Positions 52,686-62,580 are shown, counted from the first letter of the stretch. The stretch: DNA of 64,000 nucleotides from Kaistia defluvii (GCF_040548815.1 NZ_JBEPSM010000006.1:1-64000); one strand, 5' to 3'. Notes: generated by a model not told the origin, from the letters alone. Numbers and translations: made by a program.

Positions 52686-53408
52686 GTGTTTGACATCCTC
52701 GAAACCTTCGGCGGCTGGTACGACCTGCCCGCCCATATCGGCTATGTGCTTTTCGCGGTCTCGCTGTTCCTGACGAACATCTTCTGGCTGCGCATCCTGC
52801 TGATCATCTCGCTTGCCTTCCAGATCGTCTATTTCGCAATGTCCGGCGGCGCGCTTTATACCGGCATCGTCTGGAATGTCGTCTTCATCCTGATCAACGC
52901 CTATCGCCTCATGGCTCTGGTTCAGGCGCGGCGCGCTCTCGGCCGGGCCACCCGCGGCCAGTTGCTGGGCGCCGGCGCCGACGAAGTGGTGATCGACGCC
53001 GCGAACAGCCTGGACGACAACCAGATCGGCGAACTGATCCGGCTTGGCGAGGTGTATGACCTCGCGCCCGGCGCGCCGCTGACGACCGAAGGCGAACCCG
53101 TCGACTGGTTCTATTTCATCACGGCCGGCCATGCCGTCGTCTTGGCAGGCGGGGTCGAGGTCGCGCGCCTGCATGCGGGCGAGTTCGTCGGCGAGGTGTC
53201 GTTCCTGACCGGCATCGTCGCGTCGGCGACGGTCCGCGCCTCCGACCGGCTTTCGGTGATCGCGCTCGACCGCGAGAAGCTGTCGCGCGCCTGCGCCGAG
53301 GATGCCCGTCTGTCCGCCGCAGTGCACCAGGTGATCGGCAACGCGCTGGCCCGAAAGCTGGTCGCCGCCAACCGCCGCGGCGTGCCGAGGGTTCCCCAGC
53401 CGGCGTGA
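52686..53408 (+). CDS. Popeye-like membrane protein with cyclic-nucleotide-binding fold
   Basis: Starting at GTG 52686 (GGAG upstream) the product is 240 residues. Three membrane segments fill residues about 17-75, followed by a cNMP-binding-type beta barrel (about 110-220). That arrangement matches Popeye-domain (POPDC) proteins. The phosphate-binding cassette reads GEFVGEVSFLTGIVASATVR: Glu170 is kept, but the Arg that normally contacts the cyclic phosphate is replaced by Ala179. Binding of cAMP or cGMP is therefore doubtful. It lies after the aroKB terminator and stands alone. Confidence 0.78.
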   Translation: MFDILETFGGWYDLPAHIGYVLFAVSLFLTNIFWLRILLIISLAFQIVYFAMSGGALYTGIVWNVVFILINAYRLMALVQARRALGRATRGQLLGAGADEVVIDAANSLDDNQIGELIRLGEVYDLAPGAPLTTEGEPVDWFYFITAGHAVVLAGGVEVARLHAGEFVGEVSFLTGIVASATVRASDRLSVIALDREKLSRACAEDARLSAAVHQVIGNALARKLVAANRRGVPRVPQPA

Positions 53409-53513
53409 GGGGGAGAGTTCTCAGTCTCGAGTTCGTGGCCGAATGCCATCTCTGTTGTGGCTGGATAGTGCCGGGGCGTGGGGTCGGGCCGGCGTCCGGC
53501 ACCCGGCAACAAA

Positions 53514-53703
53514 CCCTCACCCCAGCCCTCTCCCGCAGGCGGGAGAGGGAGCCCATCGCGCCCAGTCTCGACGTCTCCGCCACCCTGGCCAAAATCCGTC
53601 TCCCGCAGGCGGGAGAGGGGCCTCATCGCGTCCGGTCTCGACGTCGCCACCACGCCGGCCGAAGGCCCTCGCCCGCTTGCGGGAGAGGGTGGGGTGAGGG
53701 TCT
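53514..53703. repeat. CCCTCACCCCAGCC-type repeats with internal copies
   Basis: An outer inverted pair, CCCTCACCCCAGCCCTCTCC (from 53514) and GCGGGAGAGGGTGGGGTGAG (to about 53699), encloses two direct copies of TCTCCCGCAGGCGGGAGAGG, about 70 bases apart. The family is that of 37794-37978. Confidence 0.85.
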
Positions 53704-53721
53704 TGCTTGAAGGCTTCGGCT

Positions 53722-53864
53722 GAATGGATCCCGGGTCTCCGCCCGGGATGACGCCGGTGGGGGCGTCGGGCTCGCGCACGATGACAGCGGCGGGTCCGGA
53801 ATATCTGGCTCCGCCATCACCTCACCCTCGCCGTCATTCCTGCGAAAGCAGGAATCCATGCAGC
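53722..53864. repeat. GTCATCCC-type composite palindromic repeat
   Basis: Left half TGAATGGATCCCGGGTCTCC then GCCCGGGATGAC (53722-53752); right half GTCATTCCTGCGAAAGCAGG then AATCCATGCAG (53831-53862). The two halves point in opposite directions with about 80 bases between. Confidence 0.8.
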
Positions 53865-53951
53865 CAAGGAACAGGGCGTTTCGGGCGCGAGTTTCCGGCT
53901 AACGGGCACCCCGGTCTCCGCCCGGAATCACGGCCGAGCCGTGCCAGACAC

Positions 53952-53988
53952 AAAAAAAAGCCCGGCATGTCGCCATGCCGGGCTTTTT
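53952..53988 (-). terminator. Rho-independent terminator of secA
   Basis: GCCCGGCATG (53960-53969) pairs perfectly with CATGCCGGGC (53974-53983) around TCGC. The minus strand reads out into a long T-run. It lies 20 bp after the secA stop. Confidence 0.92.
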
Positions 53989-54008
53989 CCAAAAATATCG
54001 AACCAGCC

Positions 54009-56735
54009 TTAGGCCAGCTTGCCGTGGCAGTGCTTGAACTTCTTGCCCGAGCCGCAGGGGCAGGGGGCGTTGCGCTGGAGGCGGCTCCAAGTCGACGGGT
54101 CGTTCGGGTCGACGCCGAGCGCCGCGAAGCCGGCGGCCGCGTCCGCATTCTCGAGCAGCGGCGTGTCGTCGAACTCGTTCTCGCCGGAAAGCGGGTCGAG
54201 ATGCATGGCCTGGAGGCTGTCCATGTCCATGTCATCCGGCGCCAGCGGCGGCGACTGCATGATCTCGACGCGCATCATCTGCGCCGTGACGGCCTCGCGC
54301 AGGTTCTGCAGCATTGCCTCGAACAGCTCGAAGGCCTCGGTCTTGTATTCGTTCAGCGGATCGCGCTGCGCGTAGCCGCGGAAGCCGATGACCTGGCGCA
54401 GATGGTCCAGCGTGACCAGATGCTCGCGCCAGAGATGGTCGAGCGTCTGCAGCAGGACGGCCTTTTCAACCTGGCGCATTACGGTCGGCGAGAAGCGCTC
54501 GGTGCGCGAGGCGGCGGCTTCGTCGCCGGCCTTCTGCACGCGTTCCAGCACTTCCGCGTCGGCAATGCCTTCTTCGGCCGCCCAGGCCTCGATCGGCAGG
54601 TCGAGATTGACCGCCGTCAGCAGCGCCTCGTGCAGGCCCTTGGCGTCCCACTGCTCGGGATAGGCCTTTTCCGGGATATGCTTGGCGACCAGATTGGCGA
54701 TCACTTCCTGGCGCATGTCGTCGACGGTGGAGGCAACGTCTTCCTCGGCCATCAGCTCGATGCGCTGGTCGAAGATGACCTTGCGCTGGTCGTTCATGAC
54801 GTCGTCGTATTTCAGCAGGTTCTTGCGGATGTCGAAGTTGCGCGCCTCGACCTTCTGCTGCGCCTTTTCCAGAGCCCGGTTGATCCAGGGATGGACGATC
54901 GCCTCGTCTTCCTTCAGCCCCAGCTTCTGCAGCATGCCGTCCATGCGCTCCGAGCCGAAGATGCGCATCAGATCGTCCTGCAGCGACAGGAAGAAGTGCG
55001 AATGGCCCGGGTCGCCCTGACGGCCGGAACGGCCGCGCAGCTGGTTGTCGATGCGGCGGCTTTCATGCCGCTCGGTGCCGATGACGTAGAGACCGCCGGC
55101 GGCCAGCGCCTTGTCCTTGAGGACGGCGATCTCGGCCTTGATCTCCTCGATGCGGCGATTGCGCTCGGCCTCGTCCTGGACGTCGCCCAGTTCGCGCTCG
55201 ATGCGCATTTCGAGGTTGCCGCCGAGTTTGATGTCTGTACCGCGGCCGGCCATGTTGGTGGCGATCGTCACCGCGCCGGGCACGCCGGCCTGGGCGACGA
55301 TATAGGCTTCCTGCTCATGATAGCGGGCGTTCAGCACCTGGTGCGGGACCTTCTCCTTCTTCAGGAGCTCCGACAGCAGTTCCGACTTCTCGATCGAGGT
55401 CGTGCCGACGAGGACCGGCTGGCCGCGCTGGCTGCAATCCTTGATGACGCGGATGATCGCCTTGTACTTCTCGTTGGCAGTCCGGTAGACCTCGTCGTCA
55501 TCATCGATACGCGAGACGGGGACGTTGGTCGGGATCTCGAGGACCTCGAGACCGTAAATGTCCATGAACTCGGCCGCTTCCGTCTGCGCCGTACCGGTCA
55601 TGCCGGCCAGCTTCTCGTACATGCGGAAATAGTTCTGGAAGGTGATCGAGGCCAGCGTCTGGTTTTCCGGCTGGATCTTGACGTGTTCCTTCGCCTCCAG
55701 CGCCTGGTGCAGGCCTTCCGAATAGCGGCGGCCCGGCATCATGCGGCCGGTGAACTCGTCGATGATGACGACTTCGTCATCCTTGACGATGTAGTCCTTG
55801 TCGCGCTGGAACAGACGGTGCGCGCGCAGGCCCTGGTTGATGTGGTGCACGACGGTGACGTTCTCGACGTCGTAGAGCGACTCGCCCTTCAGCAGGCCCG
55901 CTTCGGTCAGGAGCTGCTCGAGCTTCTCGTTGCCGGCCTCGGTGAAGTTGGCGGTGCGCTGCTTTTCGTCGATCTCGTAATCTTCCGGCGAGAGCGCCGG
56001 AATGAAGGCGTCGATCGTGGTGTAGAGCTCCGAGCGGTCGTCGAGCGGGCCGGAGATGATCAGCGGGGTGCGCGCCTCGTCGATCAGGATCGAGTCGACT
56101 TCGTCGACGATCGCATAATGATGCGGGCGCTGGACCATCTGGCCGAGCTCGTACTTCATGTTATCGCGCAGATAGTCGAAGCCGTACTCGTTGTTGGTGC
56201 CGTAGGTGATGTCGCAGGCATACGCCGCGCGGCGCTGGTCGTCGTCAAGGCCATGTACGATGACGCCGACCGACAGGCCGAGGAAGCGGTAGAGCCGGCC
56301 CATCCATTCGGCGTCGCGCGAGGCGAGGTAATCGTTGACGGTGACGACGTGCACGCCCTTGCCGCTGAGTGCGTTCAGGTACACCGGAAGCGTCGCGACA
56401 AGGGTCTTGCCTTCGCCGGTCTTCATCTCCGAGATGGCGCCATCGTTCAGCACCATGCCGCCGATCATCTGGACGTCGAAATGACGCATGCCGAGCGCGC
56501 GCTTGGCGCCCTCGCGGACGGTGGCGAAGGCGGGAACCAGCAGGTCGTTGACGGACTTGCCGCCGGCAATCTCGCGCTTGAACTGTTCGGTGCGGGCGCG
56601 GAGCTGGTCGTCGGTGAGCTTCGACAGCTCGTCTTCCAGCGCATTGATCTGCGCGACCACGGGCCGGTAGCCCTTGACGCGGCGGTCATTGGCCGAGCCG
56701 AAAAATTTGCGCGCAAGCGAACCGAGACCGACCAT
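54009..56735 (-). CDS. secA: Protein translocase ATPase SecA
   Basis: A 908-residue motor. The Walker A motif [13 protein letters not shown], the [19 protein letters not shown] segment and the [11 protein letters not shown] motif are present. The C-terminal zinc motif [14 protein letters not shown] is intact and binds SecB or ribosome. Length is normal for the family. It drives preproteins through SecYEG and is divergent from the parvulin gene at 57044. Confidence 0.98.
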   Translation of the reverse strand: MVGLGSLARKFFGSANDRRVKGYRPVVAQINALEDELSKLTDDQLRARTEQFKREIAGGKSVNDLLVPAFATVREGAKRALGMRHFDVQMIGGMVLNDGAISEMKTGEGKTLVATLPVYLNALSGKGVHVVTVNDYLASRDAEWMGRLYRFLGLSVGVIVHGLDDDQRRAAYACDITYGTNNEYGFDYLRDNMKYELGQMVQRPHHYAIVDEVDSILIDEARTPLIISGPLDDRSELYTTIDAFIPALSPEDYEIDEKQRTANFTEAGNEKLEQLLTEAGLLKGESLYDVENVTVVHHINQGLRAHRLFQRDKDYIVKDDEVVIIDEFTGRMMPGRRYSEGLHQALEAKEHVKIQPENQTLASITFQNYFRMYEKLAGMTGTAQTEAAEFMDIYGLEVLEIPTNVPVSRIDDDDEVYRTANEKYKAIIRVIKDCSQRGQPVLVGTTSIEKSELLSELLKKEKVPHQVLNARYHEQEAYIVAQAGVPGAVTIATNMAGRGTDIKLGGNLEMRIERELGDVQDEAERNRRIEEIKAEIAVLKDKALAAGGLYVIGTERHESRRIDNQLRGRSGRQGDPGHSHFFLSLQDDLMRIFGSERMDGMLQKLGLKEDEAIVHPWINRALEKAQQKVEARNFDIRKNLLKYDDVMNDQRKVIFDQRIELMAEEDVASTVDDMRQEVIANLVAKHIPEKAYPEQWDAKGLHEALLTAVNLDLPIEAWAAEEGIADAEVLERVQKAGDEAAASRTERFSPTVMRQVEKAVLLQTLDHLWREHLVTLDHLRQVIGFRGYAQRDPLNEYKTEAFELFEAMLQNLREAVTAQMMRVEIMQSPPLAPDDMDMDSLQAMHLDPLSGENEFDDTPLLENADAAAGFAALGVDPNDPSTWSRLQRNAPCPCGSGKKFKHCHGKLA

Positions 56736-57043
56736 GGGTCATCCTTGATGTTGGGTCCGGGCCGCCCCGGAGAGGCGAGGGGGCGCCGGGTTCTTGTTGT
56801 CGGCGCGATCGCATCGGCTGCGACGAAGGCCGGAAACCGTTAGGCGCGCCGTCACCTCACACGTCACAGCGTTCTGGACGCCGAGTTCCGAGACAGATAA
56901 GAGGGGGCACAAGGGTTGTCAACGTGGACGACCGGCGGCGTCATGCCCGCAAAATGCCGGAATTGCAGCAGATCCACGCACTTGATCGTGAGGAACACGC
57001 AATGCTCTTCACTTCTCTCTCCGTAAAGGAACAGGACAAGTCC
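56736..57043. other. Divergent promoter region secA / parvulin
   Basis: The 308-bp gap must hold promoters on both strands. I see no convincing -35/-10 pair or long palindrome. Upstream in-frame starts for the parvulin (56924, 57002) are less likely than 57044. Confidence 0.45.
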
Positions 57044-57952
57044 ATGATGTCTCGTGTCTCATCTTCCCTTACGGCCTTGCGCGGGCCTGCTCTGGCCGTG
57101 CTCGGCCTGATGGCGCTGGCGGCACCGGTTGTCGCGCAGGACGCCCCCGCGCCCGCGGCTGCCCCCGCCGCCGCGCCTGCCGATCCGAAGACCGTTCTGG
57201 CGACCGTCAACGGCCAGCCGATCACCGAGGCCGATCTCACCCTGGCCGGCGATGATTTCGCCGAGGAACTCGCCAAGGTTGCGCCCGACCAGCGCCGCAA
57301 GGCCATCCTCGACGTGCTGATCGACCTGCGCCTGATGGCGGGCGCCGCCGAAAAGGACGGCCTCGACAAGTCCGAGGAATTCCAGCGCCGTCTCGCTCTG
57401 CTGCGCGCCCGCGCGCTGCGCAACGAGTTCTTCCGCGCCAAGGTCGACCTCGCCGTGACCGATGAAGCGGTCAAGAAGCGCTACGAGACCGAGATCGCCA
57501 AGATCGTGCCGGAAGAGGAAGTCCACGCCCAGCACATCCTGGTCGAGACCGAGGACGAGGCCAAGTCGATCATCGCCGAACTCGACAAGGGCGGCGATTT
57601 CGCCAAGCTCGCGGCCGAGAAGTCGAAGGATCCCGGTTCCGCCAAGATGGGCGGCGATCTCGGCTTCTTCACCAAGGGCAAGATGATCAAGGAATTCGAG
57701 GAAGCGGCCTTCGCCCTCGAGCCCGGCAAGTACACCGAGAAGCCGGTCAAGACCCAGTATGGCTACCACGTCATCAAGTCGGTCGAGAAGCGCAAGCAGC
57801 CGCTGCCGACCTTCGACCAGGTCAAGGATCAGGTCCGCCAGCTCGTGCTGCGCGACACCTTCGTCGACACCGTCGCCGGCCTGCGCAAGGACAGCAAGGT
57901 CGAGATCGTCGACCCGACCCTGAAGGCCGCTCCGTCGCAGCCCGCGCAGTAA
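57044..57952 (+). CDS. Periplasmic parvulin-type peptidyl-prolyl isomerase
   Basis: I choose ATG 57044 (302 residues), with AGGA seven bases upstream and a signal peptide ending VVA or AQ after it. An Ala/Pro linker leads to a SurA-like N-domain (TVLATVNGQPITEADLTLAG). The PpiC domain covers residues about 170-265 (VHAQHILVETEDEAKSIIAE, GGDLGFFTKGKMIKEFEEAA, YGYHVIKS). It probably helps outer-membrane protein folding. A terminator follows. Confidence 0.92.
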   Translation: MMSRVSSSLTALRGPALAVLGLMALAAPVVAQDAPAPAAAPAAAPADPKTVLATVNGQPITEADLTLAGDDFAEELAKVAPDQRRKAILDVLIDLRLMAGAAEKDGLDKSEEFQRRLALLRARALRNEFFRAKVDLAVTDEAVKKRYETEIAKIVPEEEVHAQHILVETEDEAKSIIAELDKGGDFAKLAAEKSKDPGSAKMGGDLGFFTKGKMIKEFEEAAFALEPGKYTEKPVKTQYGYHVIKSVEKRKQPLPTFDQVKDQVRQLVLRDTFVDTVAGLRKDSKVEIVDPTLKAAPSQPAQ

Positions 57953-57978
57953 GCGCAGGGTTAACGGATTGCTAACGG

Positions 57979-58006
57979 AAGGGCCGGACATCAGTCCGGC
58001 CCTTTT
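57979..58006 (+). terminator. Terminator of the parvulin gene
   Basis: AAGGGCCGGAC (57979-57989) pairs with GTCCGGCCCTT (57994-58004) around ATCA, followed by a short T-run. Confidence 0.85.
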
Positions 58007-58114
58007 GCATTTCAGGATTGCCGCTTCCTTCCTTCCCCGATCCGAAACGGCTTGCGCGTGACAGGCGGTTCGGGCAGAGGGATGGCCTCTTTTGCCCGAA
58101 CCCGCCGAGGCATC

Positions 58115-59347
58115 ATGTCCACTGCCGTCTCCCCGCTCGCCGTTCCCTTCCCCGAGATGCCGCCGATCGAAGGCGTGACCTTCGCGACCGCCGAGGCCGG
58201 CATCAAGTACAAGAACCGCCTCGACGTTTTCCTCGCGCTGTTTGTCGAGGGCACGACGGTGGCCGGTGTCTTCACCCAGTCCAAGTGCCCGTCGGCGCCG
58301 GTCGACTGGTGCCGGGAATCGCTGAAGGGCGGCACGGCGCGGGCGCTGCTGGTCAATTCCGGCAATGCCAATGCCTTCACCGGCAAGAAGGGCCGCGAAA
58401 CCACGAGTTTGCAGGGCGAACTGGCGGCCAAGGTCGCGGATTGCCGCCCGAATGAGGTGTTTCTCGCCTCGACCGGCGTGATCGGCGAACCGCTCGACGC
58501 CCAGAAATTCGCCGCGGTCCTGCCGGATGCGGCATCGCGCGCCGCCGCCGGCCCCTGGGTCGACGCCGCCCGCGCCATCATGACCACCGACACCTTCCCG
58601 AAGGGCGCGACCCGCACCGTCAAGCTTGGCGCCGCCACGGTGACGATCAACGGCATCGCCAAGGGCGCCGGCATGATCGCGCCCGACATGGCCACAATGC
58701 TTTCCTTCGTCGCCACGGATGCCGCCATCGCCGCGCCGGTGCTTCAGGCGCTGCTGTCCAGGGGTGTCGACGGCAGCTTCAATTCCGTGACCGTCGACAG
58801 CGACACCTCGACCTCCGACACGCTGCTTCTGTTCGCTACCGGCAAGGCGCAAGGCGCGGAAACCATTACCGATTCCGCCGATCCGCGCCTGGCGGATTTC
58901 GCCCGGGCGCTGGATGAGGTGCTGCTCGACCTCGCCACCCAGGTGGCGCGCGACGGCGAGGGCGCGCGCAAGCTGATCGAGGTCCGGGTCGTCGGCGCCG
59001 TTTCCAACGCCTCGGCCAAGCGCATCGCGCTGTCGATCGCCAATTCGCCGCTGGTCAAGACGGCGGCGGCCGGCGAGGACGCCAATTGGGGACGCGTCGT
59101 CATGGCCGTCGGCAAGGCCGGCGAACCGGCCGACCGCGACAGGCTGTCGATCTCCTTCGGCGAAACCCGCGTCGCCTTCGAGGGCGAGCGCGATCCGTCC
59201 TATTCGGAAGCCGTCGCCTCGGCCTACATGAAGAACCAGGAAATCGTCATCACGGCCGAGATCGGCCTGGGCGAGGGCAAGGCCACCGTGTGGACCTGCG
59301 ACCTGACCAAGGAATATGTCGCCATCAATGGCGACTACCGCAGCTGA
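58115..59347 (+). CDS. argJ: Glutamate N-acetyltransferase / amino-acid acetyltransferase ArgJ
   Basis: I choose ATG 58115 (410 residues), with GAGG upstream. Self-cleavage occurs before the nucleophile Thr194, in [16 protein letters not shown]. The bifunctional N-terminal part and C-terminal [15 protein letters not shown] end are normal. It recycles the acetyl group from acetylornithine to glutamate in arginine synthesis. The next gene begins two bases after its stop. Confidence 0.96.
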   Translation: MSTAVSPLAVPFPEMPPIEGVTFATAEAGIKYKNRLDVFLALFVEGTTVAGVFTQSKCPSAPVDWCRESLKGGTARALLVNSGNANAFTGKKGRETTSLQGELAAKVADCRPNEVFLASTGVIGEPLDAQKFAAVLPDAASRAAAGPWVDAARAIMTTDTFPKGATRTVKLGAATVTINGIAKGAGMIAPDMATMLSFVATDAAIAAPVLQALLSRGVDGSFNSVTVDSDTSTSDTLLLFATGKAQGAETITDSADPRLADFARALDEVLLDLATQVARDGEGARKLIEVRVVGAVSNASAKRIALSIANSPLVKTAAAGEDANWGRVVMAVGKAGEPADRDRLSISFGETRVAFEGERDPSYSEAVASAYMKNQEIVITAEIGLGEGKATVWTCDLTKEYVAINGDYRS

Positions 59348-59348
59348 G

Positions 59349-60101
59349 GTGACCATCTTGCCGTCCATCCTGGGTATCGAATCCGCATGCCTTTCCGCCT
59401 GGCCTGCGGTCGGTACCGTGCATGACGGAGCCTGGCTCTGGCGTTTCGCGCATGGCTATTCGAAGCGCTCAAATTCGTTCCAGAGCCTCGATCCGGAAGA
59501 TGACGAGGATGCCGAGCGGCGGATCGACTACCTGGCCGCGCTCTCGCTGCGCCATGGCATCGCGCCGGTCTTCCGCGTGACGCCGCTGGCCGGCGGCCGG
59601 GTGCTGGATGCCCTCGACCGCGCCGGCTGGTCCACCTATGAGGAGAGCCGGGTTCTTGCCATGTCGCTTGCGGATTGTGCCTTCGAGCCGGCCGGCGACG
59701 TCCGGTTCTTCAATCCGACCGATCCGCGCTGGTATCGGGCGCAGTCGACCTTGAGCCAGTCGACGGGCAAGACCGTGGAAACGCTGAAGATCCTGCTCGG
59801 GCTGATCGCGCCGGAAGCGCGTGGCGTCGTCGCCTATGCGCCGGACGGGACGCCGGCCGCGGCGGCGCTCGCCGTCAATGCGGGCGGGATCGGCATCTAT
59901 CTGAATGTCGTCACCGACAGGACGAAGCGCCGCCAGGGCTATGGTGCCATGGTGATGCGGGCGGCGTTGCGCTGGACGACGGAGAACGGCGCCCGGGCGG
60001 CCGCGATCCAGGTGACCTCCGACAACGACCCGGCGATCCGGCTCTACGAGTCGCTCGGCTTCGTCGAGCAATATCGCTACCACTACCGCAGTCCCGCCTG
60101 A
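59349..60101 (+). CDS. GNAT-family N-acetyltransferase
   Basis: I choose GTG 59349 (250 residues), just after argJ. The GNAT core is in the C-terminal half: GIGIYLNVVTDRTKRRQGYG holds the acetyl-CoA motif (RRQGYG) and AIRLYESLGFVEQYRYHYR the last strand. The N-terminal 110 residues are an extra domain (CLSAWPAVGTVHDGAWLWRF). Substrate unknown. It lies between argJ and mutT. Confidence 0.88.
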   Translation: MTILPSILGIESACLSAWPAVGTVHDGAWLWRFAHGYSKRSNSFQSLDPEDDEDAERRIDYLAALSLRHGIAPVFRVTPLAGGRVLDALDRAGWSTYEESRVLAMSLADCAFEPAGDVRFFNPTDPRWYRAQSTLSQSTGKTVETLKILLGLIAPEARGVVAYAPDGTPAAAALAVNAGGIGIYLNVVTDRTKRRQGYGAMVMRAALRWTTENGARAAAIQVTSDNDPAIRLYESLGFVEQYRYHYRSPA

Positions 60102-60127
60102 GCCCTTCTGCTTCCCGCGAGGTTTTG

Positions 60128-60532
60128 ATGACACGCCGCCTTCTTCTCGTGGTCGCCTGTGCGCTGGTCGATGCCGACAATCGCATCCTGATCGCGCAGC
60201 GCCCCGAGGGCAAAGCGCTGGCGGGACTGTGGGAATTTCCAGGCGGCAAGGTCGATGCCGGCGAGACGCCGGAAGACGCCCTGATCCGCGAACTGCGCGA
60301 GGAGCTGGGCGTCGAGACCAAGACCGCGTGCCTCGCGCCGCTTACCTTCGCCAGCCACAGCTATGACGATTTCCACCTGCTGATGCCGCTCTATGTCTGC
60401 CGGCGCTGGACCGGATTTCCGCGCAGCCTGGAAGGGCAGGCGCTCAAATGGGTGCGCGCCAAGCAGCTCCGCGATTATCCGATGCCGCCGGCGGACGAGC
60501 CTTTGATCGCGCCGTTAATCGAGCTTTTATGA
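60128..60532 (+). CDS. mutT: MutT-type Nudix hydrolase
   Basis: ATG 60128 (134 residues). The Nudix box is complete, GGKVDAGETPEDALIRELRE then ELG, in residues about 40-62. The flank GKALAGLWEFPGGK fits the 8-oxo-dGTPase MutT. It removes oxidised nucleotides. Confidence 0.92.
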   Translation: MTRRLLLVVACALVDADNRILIAQRPEGKALAGLWEFPGGKVDAGETPEDALIRELREELGVETKTACLAPLTFASHSYDDFHLLMPLYVCRRWTGFPRSLEGQALKWVRAKQLRDYPMPPADEPLIAPLIELL

Positions 60533-60615
60533 GTTTGGGCGAGGGTCTGGCCTGAAGGCGTCGCGTGTCGTGACGCCGAATGGATAGCGGAATTCCGTGG
60601 CTGTCCAGGCAAGGC

Positions 60616-60801
60616 ATGTCGATGAGCGCCGCCGCTGGTCCCTCCCTTATCCGCTTCCTGCGCTCGCGCCGGGGCCCGATCGCCATCGAATACGGCCTGA
60701 TCATCGGCGTCATCGTTTTGGCGCTGGCAGCTGTCATTTTCACCGGCGGCGGCATCCTCTCGCTCTATGAGCGTGTGGTCGCGCTGGCCGTGCAATCCTG
60801 A
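60616..60801 (+). CDS. Flp-type pilin, solitary
   Basis: I choose ATG 60616 (61 residues); ATG 60622 is possible. The pre-pilin site is RRGPIAIEYGLIIGVIVLA: cleavage after Gly gives a mature protein with Glu at position 5 and Tyr at 6, the Flp/Fap signature. One hydrophobic helix follows. No tad or cpa secretion genes lie nearby. Confidence 0.78.
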   Translation: MSMSAAAGPSLIRFLRSRRGPIAIEYGLIIGVIVLALAAVIFTGGGILSLYERVVALAVQS

Positions 60802-60807
60802 CGCCTA

Positions 60808-61671
60808 TTACTCCGACGACTGCTCCCTCTCCTTGCGCGCCGCCTCCAGCGCATCGGCAAGCCGCACCTTGGCCGAGCCTGGCTTGAGCGGCTTCTGCTG
60901 GCTCTCATGCGGCGCCCATCCCGACAGCGCGATCAGCTCGAAGGTGGCGCGGACGCGGCCATCGGCGTCGGCGTAGCGCTCCGCATAGAGCGCGGCGGCG
61001 CGCGCCAGGATCGGCCGCGTCAGCGGGCGCGGGTCGCGCGCGACGAGCGCGTTAGTCGCTCCCATGGCGCGCAGATCGCGCATCAGATGGAACAGGCTGT
61101 CATAGCGGACGATGAGCCGGTCGGTGTCGGTCACCGGCAGGGCAAAGCCGGCGCGCTGCAGCAGCGCGCCGATGTCGCGCACATCGGCAAAGGGCGCGAC
61201 GCGCGGCGCGGCGCCGCCGCGAATGTCGCTTTCGGCCTCGGTCAGAACGGCGCGCAGCTCATGCAGCGTGTCGCCCCCGACAAGGGCTGCCAGCAGCAGC
61301 CCGTCCGGCTTCAGCGCCCGCTTGATCTGCGCGAGCAGGCCCGGCAGGTCGTTGACCCACTGGAAGGACAGCGCGCTGACCGCGAGGTCGACCGAACCCG
61401 GCTCCAGCGGCAAGCCTTCATTCGCGTCCAGCCGGACCCGTCGCACGTCGCCGCCCTGGCCGTTGGCGGCGAGCGCCGCCGCGAGGGCGGGCGAGAGATC
61501 CCCGATATCGGCTGCCTGCTCGAAGTGGCGGTTCACCGTCGACAGGCGGTCCATCAGGTCTTCGATCGTGCGGGCGAGCAGGAAATCGCTGCCGGAAACG
61601 GCGAGCCGCTCGGCGCGCGCGCGACGCAGGTCGAGCAGGTTGCGATCGAAGAGAATGGGGGCGCCGGCCAT
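60808..61671 (-). CDS. NDUFAF5/BioC-like methyltransferase-fold protein with degenerate motif I
   Basis: I choose ATG 61671 (287 residues), with AGGAAGG upstream. The start APILFDRNLLDLRRARAERL and the core VDLAVSALSFQWVNDLPGLL match the family of human NDUFAF5, a complex I assembly factor. The SAM motif that usually reads DxGxGxG is here AADIGDLSPALAAAL, so cofactor binding is questionable. It converges with the Flp gene and is divergent from comF. Confidence 0.82.
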   Translation of the reverse strand: MAGAPILFDRNLLDLRRARAERLAVSGSDFLLARTIEDLMDRLSTVNRHFEQAADIGDLSPALAAALAANGQGGDVRRVRLDANEGLPLEPGSVDLAVSALSFQWVNDLPGLLAQIKRALKPDGLLLAALVGGDTLHELRAVLTEAESDIRGGAAPRVAPFADVRDIGALLQRAGFALPVTDTDRLIVRYDSLFHLMRDLRAMGATNALVARDPRPLTRPILARAAALYAERYADADGRVRATFELIALSGWAPHESQQKPLKPGSAKVRLADALEAARKEREQSSE

Positions 61672-61757
61672 GGCACAGCCTTCCTGACGGGGGTGGTGGC
61701 GGCCGTTATGGGACTGGCGGCTCTTCCGGTCAAAGCCGTTCTGCATTACGCTACGGC

Positions 61758-62543
61758 ATGCGAGCGGGCGCGGCGGTCGAAAAATCGACATGGCTGGAGC
61801 CGTTTCGGGCACGGCTCGGGGCGGCAGGGCGGTTCGTCATCAATCTGGCGCTGCCGCCGGCCTGCATGGCGTGCAACCGGCCGGTGGCAGAGAGCGGTGC
61901 GCTGTGCGCGACCTGCTGGGACCGATTGCGGCTGATCGAGCGGCCCTTCTGCCAGCGGCTCGCGATTCCCTTCGGATACGACATCGGCCCGGAGGCACTT
62001 TCCGCCGAGGCGATCGCCGATCCGCCGCCCTTCCACCGGCTGCGCGCCGTCGCCGTCTATGACGAATTGTCGGGCCGGATCGTGCAGGGGCTCAAATATC
62101 ATGACCATGTCGAACTAGCCCGCTCGATCGGCGCGATGATGGTGCGGGCAGCGGGCGACATCGCCGGCGAGGCGCAGATCGTCGTGCCGGTGCCGCTGCA
62201 TCCGCGCCGGCTCTGGCAGCGCCGCTTCAACCAGTCGGCGATGATCGCGGCGGAGATCGCGAGACGGCTGGAAAGGCCGCATTTCCCGGACCTCGTCGAC
62301 AGGATCAAGCCGACGCGCCGGCAGGTGGGGCTGAAGGCAAGCGAGCGCGCGGCCAACGTCCAGGGCGCCTTTCGCGTATCGACGGAGGCCAGGGCGAAGC
62401 TCGCCGGCCGGCATGTGCTTCTCGTCGATGATGTCTACACCACCGGGGCGACGGCGAAGGCCGTGACGCGGGCGCTTCTGCGCGGCGGCGCGGCCGGCGT
62501 CGACGTCGTCGTCTTCGCACGGGTTGTCGAAGGGCTGGGCTGA
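61758..62543 (+). CDS. comF: ComF-family phosphoribosyltransferase-like protein
   Basis: A 261-residue protein. An N-terminal zinc ribbon, CMACNRPVAESGALCATCW, is followed by a PRTase domain with the PRPP loop VLLVDDVYTTGATAKA. The middle motif VPVPLHPRRLWQRRFNQSAM is conserved. ComF is needed for DNA uptake in competent bacteria, but is widespread without known competence. It is divergent from the NDUFAF5-like gene. Confidence 0.9.
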   Translation: MRAGAAVEKSTWLEPFRARLGAAGRFVINLALPPACMACNRPVAESGALCATCWDRLRLIERPFCQRLAIPFGYDIGPEALSAEAIADPPPFHRLRAVAVYDELSGRIVQGLKYHDHVELARSIGAMMVRAAGDIAGEAQIVVPVPLHPRRLWQRRFNQSAMIAAEIARRLERPHFPDLVDRIKPTRRQVGLKASERAANVQGAFRVSTEARAKLAGRHVLLVDDVYTTGATAKAVTRALLRGGAAGVDVVVFARVVEGLG

Positions 62544-62580
62544 AGCCTATATAGGCGGCTCCCAATCATCAGGATTGAAC

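Larger units (their letters stand above)
53409..54008. other. Repeat-filled gap upstream of the secA end
   Basis: No gene. Two repeat families (53514-53703 and 53722-53864) and the secA terminator fill it. Confidence 0.6.

Noticed and set aside
53514..53703. CRISPR array
   Set aside because: The repeated units are palindromic, unevenly spaced and shared with other intergenic gaps. There are no regular spacers and no cas genes.
53724..56843. 1039-codon open frame on the plus strand
   Set aside because: It is antisense to secA, which is certain from its motifs. It begins within a repeat.
57059..59368. 769-codon open frame on the minus strand
   Set aside because: It is antisense to the parvulin gene and argJ and crosses a terminator.
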